Below are positions 1 to 9,507 of a stretch of DNA of 64,000 bases, piece by piece (the stretch's first letter is position 1; each line of letters starts with the position of its first letter). The position numbers were made by a program, and so were the translations under genes. The notes beneath the pieces were generated by a model. The model was not told the DNA's origin and searched no databases. It saw only the letters and a list, made by a program, of their open reading frames with translations. The stretch is from NCBI GenBank assembly GCA_013115125.1, contig JABANN010000054.1, forward strand, positions 31,271 through 95,270. The letters run 5' to 3'. This DNA is from Perkinsus olseni. Its lineage: Eukaryota; Perkinsozoa; Perkinsida.

Positions 1-375
1 CAACTGAGCCAGCTCGCGTGCATCTAATGGGGAGAGCGGCGCCGCAGCGATGGGAGGAAGGGGATCTACCAGCCTCCTTCGAGACCCTGAACTTATCCTC
101 AATAGCGACTATATCCGGCCCGGCACGGATTCCCCACATGTCTCGGTGTGCGGCAGAGAGAGTGAGAAAGCCACGGCATAGCGACGGCGGCCGTGGAAGC
201 ATCGAAAACTGAGCGCTGGTGACTTATTCACCATTCGATGAACACGAGCTCGGCTGGCTGTGAGAATGCAATACTCTCCCGAGTCCAGTGAGAGTCAATT
301 GTTGTGAAGTGGCTTCATTTCAATGGAAATAACAAGATACAAGATTGAATGATATTAACTGCAGAGGTCTCACGG
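1..375. other. No gene recognised at left edge
   Basis: No family similarity or convincing exon was seen. The 10-mer AATACTCTCC near 271-280 recurs twice in the repeat-rich gap at about 37.77 and 37.82 kb. The DNA up to about 375 lies downstream of the minus-strand Rap1-type gene and may include its 3' untranslated region. Confidence 0.5.
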
Positions 376-468
376 TCATGACCTGCTAGGCGCAGCAGCC
401 TCATCATCAGCGGCAACAGCAGCCGCAGCAGCCGCAGAAGCAGCAGCGGCGGCGGCGGCAGCGGCAGT

Positions 469-517
<49 letters not shown>

Positions 518-1204
518 GCATCAGCAGCAGCAGCAGCAGCAGCAGCAGGATGTGTTGGTGGTGCCCGACGTGGATCTGAGATTGTACGTACCAACGAGAC
601 GCGATGCTATCGGTCAGCGCTCACCTTCCCTCTTCCCACCCTCACGTCCCTCCTCGGCGGCATCGGCGGGGCCCTTCTTCGGATCAAACCCCAGCTGATT
701 GCCCACCTCATCTACAGGCTCGCCGTCGGACTCTCCAGAGGACACTTCGACGGGCTCCTCATCATAACTCAGTACAGGCTCACACTCTGATGACGTATCG
801 CTATACACACTTGAGTCTTCTTCCTCAACCGGTCGCACCAGCCCCTGCTCTCTCAGCCTGCGGTACCGCTCCCTTATCTGCGGCTTTATGAACTTTTTCC
901 AGTGCTCCTTCATGCTCTGCCAGCTCCTCCCGGGCAGGACACCTGATCGTTCAACTGAGTAGGGGGATAGTGCCATAATGATGATGAGCTTACAATCCCG
1001 CTCAGCGTGCTTCCAGAAGCTATCTCCTTTGGTCGAAGGCGGTGGACGTCCCCTCATCCTAGCCCTCCTGCTGACCTCCTTCACATAATGCTCCAACTTC
1101 ACGTCCTCCACCATCGAACACTGCCTTCGTCTCTTGTCCTCCCGGTCCTCCCTGACGATCTGCTCCTCGAACCAATATTCGTTGCCATCCTCTGAAGTTG
1201 CCAT
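376..1204 (-). CDS. Rap1-type Myb/SANT protein with poly-Asp/poly-Ala tail
   Basis: Probable telomere- or chromatin-binding protein. After the first ATG (residues MATSEDGNEYW) comes a basic segment, then FWKHAERD and PGRSWQSMKEHWKKFIKP. This matches the end of the Rap1-type Myb domain, where a conserved Trp-containing helix is followed by HSWQSMKDRYxKxL. An acidic, Ser-rich stretch follows. I infer three exons. An intron starts at 993 and ends at 955 or 943 (39 or 51 nt, both keep frame). A 49-nt intron at 624-576 has GTGAGC and CTCAG ends and joins in frame to a last exon coding DPRRAPPTHP, poly-Ala, about 16 Asp, then poly-Ala. The CAG and ATC microsatellites on the plus strand would therefore be coding. 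A paralogue lies just upstream at 1692-2060. The family call is fairly firm; telomere function is inference. Confidence 0.62.
398..549. repeat. Compound trinucleotide microsatellite, (ATC)n and (AGC)n
   Basis: On the plus strand, imperfect GCA/GCG triplets run from about 398, a pure (ATC)n block covers about 469-517, and (AGC)n covers 518-547. Read on the minus strand in the frame of the inferred last exon of the Rap1-type gene, these give poly-Ala, poly-Asp and poly-Ala. Confidence 0.9.
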
Positions 1205-1691
1205 CGTTGATGTGAGAATGGAGCGAACAACTGCGAGCGAACAAGGTGATACCAATCAGAAAAAATGTCCCATGCGCAACTTGCGCTCTTCGCAACCCGT
1301 AGCGGCCTCTTTCGACCACTGAAATAGTGCACGATTCCGATCTATCCCCATCAGATCGGGAGGGATGTGTGGCGTCGGGTCACGGAAAAGCACCCCTCAC
1401 AATTCCTGAGCCACATCCTCCTGGCGCCAGAGCTAAGACGCGGAAGAGAGAGCGATGGCCCGTGGGAATAAGGAGAGTCATCGAATCATCCACCATGTGA
1501 TGATCACTAGAGCGAATTCAGCGTCCAGAGAACTGTTGATGAACTCAAGACACTCCCACGCGTGTCGAAGAAACTCTGGGTGAACGTGGTAGATAGAGGG
1601 TAGGAGGAGGAGACCAGCGAGGTCGCTAAACAAAGGCATGATGCTACCGTGGTGGTGAAGGAAGTGGTGGCAACAGCGGTAAACGAACATG

Positions 1692-1772
1692 CTAACCCCG
1701 CATCAGCTCCGGCTGCAGGACTTTCTTCCAGTGCTCCTTGAGGCCTTGCCAGGGTCTGTCAACGGTGCCCGC

Positions 1773-1814
<42 letters not shown>

Positions 1815-2060
1815 CAGAATATCCTAACGTCCTGGTGATGGTGACCCACCTGCCCTCAGCTCTACCGCAGCTAGCTTCCAGAATTTGTCGCCCTTCAAGC
1901 TGAGCCGCCGTCTGCTGCTGCGTTTCCGTTCACGCATGTACTCAGCCACCTTACGTGTCACATACTCAACAATTGCCGCGTCTTCTTCGGCAGTGTAGGG
2001 GCCCTTCCTGGGAACTGAAGTCTCCTCTCTAAGGAAATCTTTCAAAAGGGCGGTAGCCAT
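1692..2060 (-). CDS. Rap1-type Myb domain protein, small paralogue
   Basis: A short protein of about 96 residues made almost entirely of one Myb-like domain. Exon 1 (2060-1850) codes GPYTAEEDAAIVEYV, a basic region and KGDKFWKLAAVELR. Exon 2 (1771-1692) codes DRPWQGLKEHWKKVLQPEL and the stop TAG at 1692-1694. The intron (1849-1772, 78 nt) has GTGGGT and CAG ends and keeps frame. It contains the (ATG)n microsatellite. The WKLA-to-PWQGLKEHWKK arrangement parallels FWKHAERD-to-SWQSMKEHWKK of the neighbouring gene on the same strand, which points to tandem duplication. Unlike its neighbour this copy has no acidic or poly-Ala tail. Known Rap1-type Myb domains bind DNA; the target here is unknown. 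Confidence 0.72.
1774..1813. repeat. (ATG)n microsatellite inside an intron
   Basis: About 13 uninterrupted GAT/ATG triplets lie next to the 3' splice site of the intron of the small Rap1-type gene. The repeat supplies the CAG acceptor context. Confidence 0.9.
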
Positions 2061-2203
2061 GACACCGGATGACGGCCACGAACGACTGAAGTACTAGAGG
2101 ACTAATCAGTAGATAGTCCTCAGGGTTCTGGCGCAACACGGTTCAGCAAAGAATACGCTAATTTGGTTTGAGTGAGAACAGTAATAAGATGTGAAAATCG
2201 GAG

Positions 2204-3764
2204 TCAATCTTCTTTCGTATGCCTGGCAGGCGATCGCGGGGTACTTTCCAATAGAAAACTCGTGATTTTATTGTGAGCCTCGAAAGAAGCCTCGTCGTCC
2301 AGGCAAAGCTCCCTGATAGAGAAGGATAACCTAAACTCCACGCCCGTCCACTTACGGCTCAGTGGCACGAGCGATGGACAGGCGGGTGGCATCCGCTAGG
2401 TCTTCGCCGGTAGAAGCAGCAGTATCCGATGGGCATACCTAAACGGCAGCACGAGAGCAGCGCTCCTCACTATAAAACGTGAGTGGTAGGGTACTTACTT
2501 CTGGCAGCCAGTAGACGTCAGAGTGCATGTCCTCAATACAGGCCAGAGCGAGGAAGATGAGGACGTGGCAAAGGAGATCAAGGCAGGTGTAGGAGCAATG
2601 GTCAGAGGCGTACGCAAGCTTTACAGGCTGAACCTGACGACACCACAACGCTCGACATAGCTGTCGTGAGTGGATGGTGCGGTACTGGTAAAAGACTCTC
2701 AAATGCTCCCTTCCGGAACTTCATCAATGATGTGCCGTTGGTCGTGGTGCCCTCGGGGAAGATGCACAGCTGGAACTGTGTCGAACCGCTCATGACGCCT
2801 AGGCAGCGTCATCATCTCAGAGATCACATCGGGCGGGTAGGACTCACGTTCCTGCTTGTCCCTTATCTTTCCCACGACCTCCTCGCGCTCCTTGGGGCAC
2901 TTGCTACGGCTGACGAACCTGAGCTACACTGAAGAGGCGTTCTGCTCTGCCCTCTGAGTTACACGCAATCAAAAGCTCGAGCAAGCTGGCCGATGAGGAA
3001 CATGTCTCTGACGTCCTTCTTTGCCACGAAAGACAGGGGAGTGGCACCACAGCTCTCGAGGACCTATCCAAGGATACTTCCGAGTGTGATGGTGTTGAAA
3101 CTAACGCAATGAACGTCTTACGTATATATCGAGATACGACACGTGATTGACTGCCACTGTTGGAACCTTTCTCGGAGAAAGGCGCTCGCCATGTTGTCTC
3201 ACTGTGAGGCCTGACGGGAGGGTTTGATGGGCAGTCACATGGAGGGGAGTGTTACCTAGTACACGGAGGATGAGGTTGGCGCACACAGGGACGGCGGTCG
3301 AGAGTAACTTCTCCGATGGTATCAAGCAGATGATGATGGCGAGGACATGTAGGGACGTAACGACAGCTATCTTTACGGGCACGGCCGTTGATGCCGCTAT
3401 CTGAGACAATGACGGAAATCTTCGCTGTGAGCAGCGATATGTCAAATGAGAAGATTCGCAAAGATATCCGCCCGAAGGTAGAGCTTACCATGAGAAAAAG
3501 GTAATTAAGATTGCGAGGTGACGGGCGAATGAAGGACTTCCATGATGGAGGTACATGACCTGACTCGGTAAGAAAACTGAGCGCCAGCTGCCAGAGTTAC
3601 GAGGCCTCACCAAAAACTCTGATGATTTTATCGGTGTCGCAAAGCATCGCCTGCTTGTAGGACAGATGCATACCAATGATGCATGCCAAAGTGAGAAGGG
3701 CGTAGCCCAACACGGACACGACCATGAACCCTTCGTAAACTGAGTATCCCTGTGATGCCATCAT
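2204..3764 (-). CDS. Glycerophospholipid acyltransferase (LPCAT/LPAAT, PlsC family)
   Basis: Transfers an acyl group from acyl-CoA to a lysophospholipid or lysophosphatidate, in the endoplasmic reticulum membrane. The protein starts MASQGYSVYEGF with a hydrophobic segment, and a second hydrophobic region (LHVLAIIICLIP) follows. Block I is AVNHVSYLDI, the NHxxxxD catalytic motif. SFVAKKDVRDMFLIGQLARA is typical of the family and leads to VFVSRSKCPKER. Block III is FPEGTTTNG, followed by PVQPV (block IV). The exons join in frame through at least seven short introns and end ESTPRSPARHTKED-stop at 2204. The His and Asp of block I and the EGT of block III are intact. LPCAT and LPAAT cannot be separated by eye. 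The next gene upstream ends about 110 bp away on the same strand. Confidence 0.85.
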
Positions 3765-3875
3765 CGCAGGGAGTCAACTGAGGCGAAAACAATACTCACC
3801 ACCCTTACAACAACAGCAACGCTGGTAAATCTGCAGAAACATGTGGACAGAAACACAATTGGAGCATGCATTGGG

Positions 3876-6065
3876 TCATTCAACTTCCAGCGTGATTGAG
3901 CAGAATCCTCCGCTGTCGTGTAGAGAGAGATGCACGGGATGGTCGCGGTAGTCGGAGGTGCCACGGTGGACTATGGTCGCCCTCGGCCTTCGAGCTGCGG
4001 CTACACCCCGAGCTGAAACAGCCATGATGTGAGCCGCTGATCAACGATTGCCTTACCCACAGCACCAGCCAGCTGAGACGGGCTGACCCCCACGTTGTCG
4101 CCGTTGGTAATGTGCAGGAGTCCTCGAGAGGCAAGATGCGGCACGGCCTTCGCTACCACGGTCTCGATACTGTGGAGCTTGGCATCTACGGCGACATACT
4201 GTGCCATCACTCCATTGGCAACCCATCACTTTTGGATTTCCGTTCTGCCTTGTCAGCTATGGAGGGCGGGTCAACTACAATAACGTTGTAGCGGGCGCTG
4301 TCGGGCAGCTCTTGCAAGTGTTGTTCAACAGAGCTGTGTACCTGAGGTAGGGGGAATTGGATAGAGGGAGAGAGAGAGGCTATTGGTTTGCCTACGAATT
4401 GGACGACGCCTTTCCGAATTCCATTCTCCTCACAACTGAGCTGACCTAGTCGAAGGGCTTCTGCGTCTTTGTCAACACAAACTACCTAACAAGGTTCATT
4501 CGTCGATCAACATCCCGGACCGGGTCCAGAAAACGAAGAGTGCAAACTCGAATGGGGACTGAGGGTTTCTGTCTTCTGGCCAATCGCTCTGACGTCGTCT
4601 TCGCTGGGAAAAATTTCCCGAGTGCAAAGTCCTTTCCCCTCTCCGGTTTCAGCTTGCATAGTTTTTATCGTTGAAATTTGACCATCGGGATCACGTCGAT
4701 GAGGGCTACGTTACCATTGCTGCTTCGGAGGTGACGGGCGCGTCAGTAGTAGTAGCCTCGAGAACGTGTCCGTCTACCTTCGATTTAGAGTGATGGAGTG
4801 ATTGCAGCAGTTGTATGGCATATGAGCCACTGTAGCTGTACAGGTCCAAGATTGATAATGAGCTGCCCGATGGTGCCATGGTAGATGCCAGCCTTTGCAG
4901 GGTCGACCTGTCCGAGCGACGATTGAGAAGGTATCCTGAAGTGGAGGAGGCCAGGTCCGACAAGTTGCTGAAGTTTATCCTAGGTCAAAGCAGAGGACAA
5001 CACGATGCGTTCCTGATGATTCGATTGTGGACGCCCAAGTCGCCAGACCGAGGCTTTCCTGACCGCTGCGACTTGGTGCGATGAGAGCTTACCAGGATTG
5101 TCTTTTATGTCAACGGCCATCAACACGCCATTCTCGTTGATGATGACTATCGTATTGTCACTAGCCTCTCCAGATGGCGAGTCATGTGGCCCATCGAAAG
5201 TGACGTCAGACAGCCCTGCTGGCCGTACCAACTATAAGGGAGGGAATGGCGGCCTTCACGTGCCCACCGTTACCTCGCTATAAGCCTGCTGCTTCCCACC
5301 GCCAGCTTCCGAATATACGAACAGGGCTGTACTAGGCTCAGCACAGTGGACCTTTTCAACAGCCTTGATGAAGCTGAGGAGGGAGCCTTCAAGGCCCACG
5401 TTGGACAGCCGCATTACTATCACCGGACAGGGAGAGCCAACGAACCTACAGGAGGACAGTTTCGGTGAACTCAGGCGGCGGTCACCACACTTGTCGATGT
5501 AAAGTCCCGGGATGCCGTCGGACTCGCCGTGGAAAAGCCGGCAGCTGATACTGTTCCCCGCCGAATCGTTTGCGAAAAACATCTCTCGGCGTTGAAGCGC
5601 CCTCTCGAGGAGGTGAATCGTGAAGCGCTGGTCGAAGACGCAATACCTGCGAGGTTGACGGTGGCCTCCTTAAACGACTGGCTCATCACTCACGGGTCTA
5701 GGTCGATTATTCTGCCGTAGACCACAGTCTTCTTAGGGTCCACCAGAGCCACCGCTGTGGGCGAATCCGGGAGGGAGGGTTGATCAGCTCCATTCACAAC
5801 GACATTGCACAACACAGGAGGCAAGCCGTCGAGTTCCTGCGGGTTTTCGACCTCCGACTTGTAACTGACCACGCACAGATGGACGGAGAGTCTTCCCAGG
5901 GATGGCCTACATCCACCCAGCTCGAGGGCTCTGACCAAGCCTTTGGGCTGCCGCTGTGCTGATCTTCAACCGTGGCCTAGTCGACACGGAGTCTCGCGAA
6001 GTCGATGCTACACCTGCTCGCAGCGGAGATAGCCGTATGGCGAGGGAGGCCCCACAGCGGAACAT
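3876..6065 (-). CDS. RlmI-like 23S rRNA m5C methyltransferase (PUA + SAM MTase)
   Basis: SAM-dependent methyltransferase of the RlmI/YccW type, which methylates a cytosine in large-subunit rRNA. The N-terminus MFRCGASLAIRLSPLRAG resembles an organelle targeting peptide; an in-frame extension reaches 6101 but lacks an earlier ATG. Further on come LGHPWEDSP (PUA), CRLFHGESDGIPGLYIDK, SGYLLNRRSDR, SILDLYSYSGSYAIQ (SAM motif I), VVCVDKDAEALRLGQ (motif II), YNVIVVDPPSIADK (catalytic DPPS), and a C-terminal RDHPVHL motif. The gene has many introns, one about 280 nt, and one that appears to be GC-AG (4248-4199). Stop TGA is at 3876-3878. The exact join after YIDKCGD was not resolved. Organellar location is inferred from the N-terminus. 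Confidence 0.8.
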
Positions 6066-6149
6066 TACAACCGCCTGCTGGATGAACTTGGAACGAACCA
6101 CCCGAATTCTGTGACTTCAAACTAAAATGATATCGAGTAAGAAACATCG

Positions 6150-6697
6150 TTATCGCTCCCTAAAGATAGTAACCAGCGTGATCTCCGGAGACGAGAAGGG
6201 AGCATCGACATTATCCTCGGGTGCTCGGCGTAGCACTTCCGTGCCAGCCTCCGGATCGAACTCGAGGATGAAATCCTGTGGTTTCGCCGCGGCATCACTC
6301 TCTCTGGTCTCCACTGTATACCGGAACCCATGACCAGATGGAAGCCGCCGTAGCGCGTACCTATCATTGGTGACAATTATTTTCAAGCCGTGAAAGAATT
6401 TAAAGACTACTTCGCAACCCGCTCGGCTATTCGTCTGCATGTGCGACCCATCCCCTGGATGAGAACCTAATGGCAACAGAATCGTGGCAGCGAGGGTGTC
6501 GATGCTACTACCTTCGACTTTTGCTTCTCCACGATTGCCTCTAGTACTTTGTCAACATACATCTGAATCGGTCTATCTCTGCTCACCACAACATCGATAG
6601 AGGTTCCCTCAAGTGAGGCCCTCGGGGTGTACCGAAGCCTAACCGAGGAGCTGCTAGAATCTACCATCATACACCCATAAACTGGAAACGTGAGCAT
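6150..6697 (-). CDS. Alba-domain-like nucleic-acid-binding protein
   Basis: A small basic protein. After ATG at 6697 comes MLTFPVYGC, a Ser-rich stretch, then RPIQMYVDKVLEAIVEKQ, and after an inferred intron VLIQGMGRTCRRIAERV. A segment ending FSSPEITLVTIF precedes the stop at 6150. The order x-RP-x-x-Y-V, VLIxGxGRxxxRxAE and a C-terminal ITLVxI strand matches Alba/Rpp20/Rpp25 proteins, which bind RNA or DNA, for example in RNase P/MRP. The splice join between the helix and the last exon is not certain. The frame is open upstream of the ATG into the end of the next gene. The neighbouring genes do not help with function. Confidence 0.5.
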
Positions 6698-6785
6698 GCA
6701 TGCAGCGTCCGTATCAACGCAAGGCCATCGAAGGCTAGAAACAGAAGCTCTCGCTGTGTATGCGTTATTAGACCACCCAACGGCA

Positions 6786-8096
6786 TCAAACCACCGCGAT
6801 GGTGTCCGACTCCGATCGACGTCGATTCTCGGAAGTTCGTTTCCTGATAGAGAAGCACGACGCCTGAGGTTCTCGCCAGTGCTCCTAGCGGCGACTTACG
6901 GGACGGTGGCGTCTGAGCTGGGATATCCCACAGGCATCAGGAGATACACCTTCTCATTGGCTGGCCTGTTGAGGATGTTCCTGATGGCCGACTCCGCCCC
7001 CATCGGTGTTGAAGTTAGAGTGACCTGCGATGCGGAGGGGTATGAAGAGCGAAAGGATAGGTATTAGTACCAGGCCGGCGTTGTGTAAGGCACATATGAG
7101 CATGCCAGCTGCGATACCGCAGGACTGCTCCACGTAGTAATGCTCTTGACGATCACCTGGCATGGAGGTATCGCCGTCAAACACGTAGACCCGGATGACA
7201 CTAACCTGTGGAGGCATCGACTCTATAGTTCTGCTTCATCATAACAACAAGATAAGGCGCTTCCGACAAGTACGGCTTAGCCACCTACAAACAGTTGTGA
7301 AGTGAGCATCGACCAATTGCAGCAGCAGAAGTACTACCCGGCCATCACGGTGTAGGTCCCCAACCATCGGGGTCGCGTCCTTCACCCAGCTACGCCTCAT
7401 ACGGCGATCGTAGTTCAGCTGCTCTTCACGTTCGACTACGTCACCTGAGCGCACCTCTCGCCCCGTGTCTCATCACTCCCGACGTCCTACGTATCCTCTC
7501 CTTAGCTTGTTGATTTTGAACTATAACGAAAGTCCAGGGCTGGAGGTGTGCCCCGCTAGGGGCAGTGCAGGCAGTCCTTACCGCGGTCATAATCACACTC
7601 AGGGGCACATCCTCCTTAGAGTAGAATCTGATGGATCTGCGCCAAGACTTCAACAATATCGAAGCAGTCAACGAACTGCTGCTATGATGACCTTCTCGTA
7701 TTCATAAGCTTGAGGAACTTCTCAGCATGGTCTATCATCTCGCCTTGCTCTTGACGGTCGTGCCTGAGGGACGTAGTGATAGCGATGGTATAACCAGCTG
7801 GACCGCACCTGAAAATTTCGTGACCCTGTAGGACCTCTTCCTCAGCAAGATGGTTGTCAGGGTTAGCTACGAGCGACCCTGAACGAGTACGGCTGGATTT
7901 CTTCTTGATGTCTGAGAAGACAAATATTTCGCAGGGCCCAGTCTTCCCTCCCAAGGACCCCCTCAGTAGTACATTGATAAGTGGCAAAGAGGCCTACAGC
8001 ACCAGCAGCACCAGTGGCTAGGCATACCCCAATCTTAGTGATATCACTTAGGTTGTTGATGGCAGAGGAAGAGCGCAGGTCGTGGAGGGTCTGCAT
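6786..8096 (-). CDS. Iodotyrosine-deiodinase-like nitroreductase (flavoprotein)
   Basis: FMN-dependent reductase of the IYD branch of the nitroreductase family, which reductively removes halogen from halotyrosines. The N-terminus has a hydrophobic segment (GVCLATGAAGAVGLFATYQ) like the membrane anchor of animal IYD. Then come EKFLKLMNTRRSIRFYSKED, RTACTAPSGAHLQPWTF (FMN-binding APSGAHxxPW), NYDRRMRRSWVKDA, EAPYLVVMMKQ, CGIAAGMLICALHNAGL, VTLTSTPMGAE and LMPVGYPSSDATVP. About eight introns join in frame, and a last exon ends SESDTIAVV-stop at 6786. Domain order and length match IYD closely. The substrate in this organism is unknown; bacterial and protist relatives may act on other halogenated phenols. 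Confidence 0.85.
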
Positions 8097-8205
8097 TGTG
8101 AAATTAAAAACTGCCGGGGAACCATCCTACGCGGATGGATCAATCAAAATCCCGAGGGTTGACTCAACCTCCGTGGAAGCAACATTAAGAGTCATGCGCA
8201 GGCGT

Positions 8206-8772
8206 TCAGCACGTCTCCGCTTTCTTCCCTGACGTCAGCTCGGCCATCACAGCATTGATTCTTCGGTCGTATCGCTGCATTACCGCCTTCAATGCATCCG
8301 TCTCCAATCTCAACGTCCGATGATACTCCTCCCACCGGGACTCGTGCTGAGTATGACTGAGTCTAGGGTCACTCCCCCGGCTGTGAGTGCAGTACATGAT
8401 CATCATGCTTGACGCGAAGATCCGCGAAGTCCTTCTCCACGCCCTTCATCTAACACGATAAGGATTATCCTCTGCAGTCGGGTGGGCATCGCACAACATC
8501 CTGTTCCACCCTCTCCACAGCTGTAGTGCACTCCTCCTCAACTGTCTTTGACATTTCTAAGAGCTCCTCCACCTGGCCCATTGCGGCTGCCACAGTGTTC
8601 TGAGACGCCACAACGTGTTCACTATTGCCTACTCGAAATGTACCTCAGCACTTCTTATTTCATCATTAGCAATTCCCAGGAGCGCCTCCAAGTCCACAAG
8701 CCGAGTGCGAAGGCTCCGAGCCTCCCCCTCTCCGAGCTGCGTGACGCTATCCATCCCAGGATCACCCTCCAT
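8206..8772 (-). CDS. Small coiled-coil protein, function unknown
   Basis: Four exons join in frame: MEGDPGMDSVTQLGEG..., NTVAAAMGQVEELLEMSK..., MKGVEKDFADLRVKHDD and HESRWEEYHRTLRLETDALK..., ending KKAETC-stop at 8206. The product is about 140 residues, highly charged and mostly heptad-like, with no enzyme motif. ATG is at 8772. The last exon also reads as one open frame up to a Met at 8406. The gene is about 60 bp downstream of MoaE on the same strand. It could be a cytoskeletal or tethering component, but nothing in the sequence says which. Confidence 0.6.
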
Positions 8773-8833
8773 GACATTCTATTAGACTCCAACACGACAT
8801 AACCATAACGAACTCAGAAACATGAATTAATAA

Positions 8834-9507
8834 TCAAGGCTTGGTCCGAGTTCCTAGCCGATCCGGCCGCCATTCAGCGTTCTCCTTCCACAATCCACTT
8901 GAGGGTTCCCCTTCCTCGGAGACGTATACTTCCTTCTTCCACACTGGCACCTCGGCTTTCAATAAATCTATTGCCTCAGAGACGAAGTCCTACGGGGAAG
9001 GAGACCTCTGCCCCTCATCTCTGGTCATTTGAAGCACTTACTATAGCCGCCCTCCGGTGTACACTAGCAGCTGTTATGATGATACTCGCCTCTCCCACAT
9101 TGACCCGACCCAGCCGATGGGACGCGTAAACCGCCAGCACCGGGTGACGCGCAGGTGCCGCTAAAGTGGTGACTATCTGAGACGTGCCGAGGTCATTATT
9201 AGTAGAAAGAGCGCCTCAATCACTTCTAGCATTTTCTTCTCTGCCATGCTTTCATGAGCTTCATACACTAGGTATTCCTGAGTAGAACAATCGAGGATCG
9301 ACTGCCACCCGGGATAATTCTCCCTCCGCCAAACAAGGCTACTACCACTCGCTCTCCCTTCCAGCTGCCTTCATCTCTCCGAGTGACCCCGACAAAACTG
9401 CTGACTCCGCCAGCCCGGCCGCCACTAGCTGTGGTCACGAACTCTACAGCTGCACTAGCGTCCAAGGGAGAGTGTGTGAGGGAAATGTGTATCGACGAGG
9501 CATCCAT
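8834..9507 (-). CDS. moaE: Molybdopterin synthase catalytic (large) subunit
   Basis: MoaE/MOCS2B converts precursor Z (cPMP) to molybdopterin, with sulfur carried by MoaD/MOCS2A, in the cytosol. Four exons give 168 residues: 9507-9346, 9277-9224, 9176-9042 and 8989-8834, with introns of 68, 47 and 52 nt, all GT-AG. Visible signatures are GGVSSFVGVTRRD, VEYLVYEAHESMAEKKM, ASHRLGRVNVGEASIII, VHRRAAI, and AIDLLKAEVPVWKKEVY. The last holds the two conserved catalytic/binding lysines (LKxxVPxWKKE). Length matches the family. No MoaD partner gene was seen in the window. Confidence 0.93.

Noticed and set aside
376-594. A separate gene coding only poly-Asp/poly-Ala
   Set aside because: There is no ATG, and the segment joins in frame to the Rap1-type gene through a normal intron, so it is better read as its last exon.
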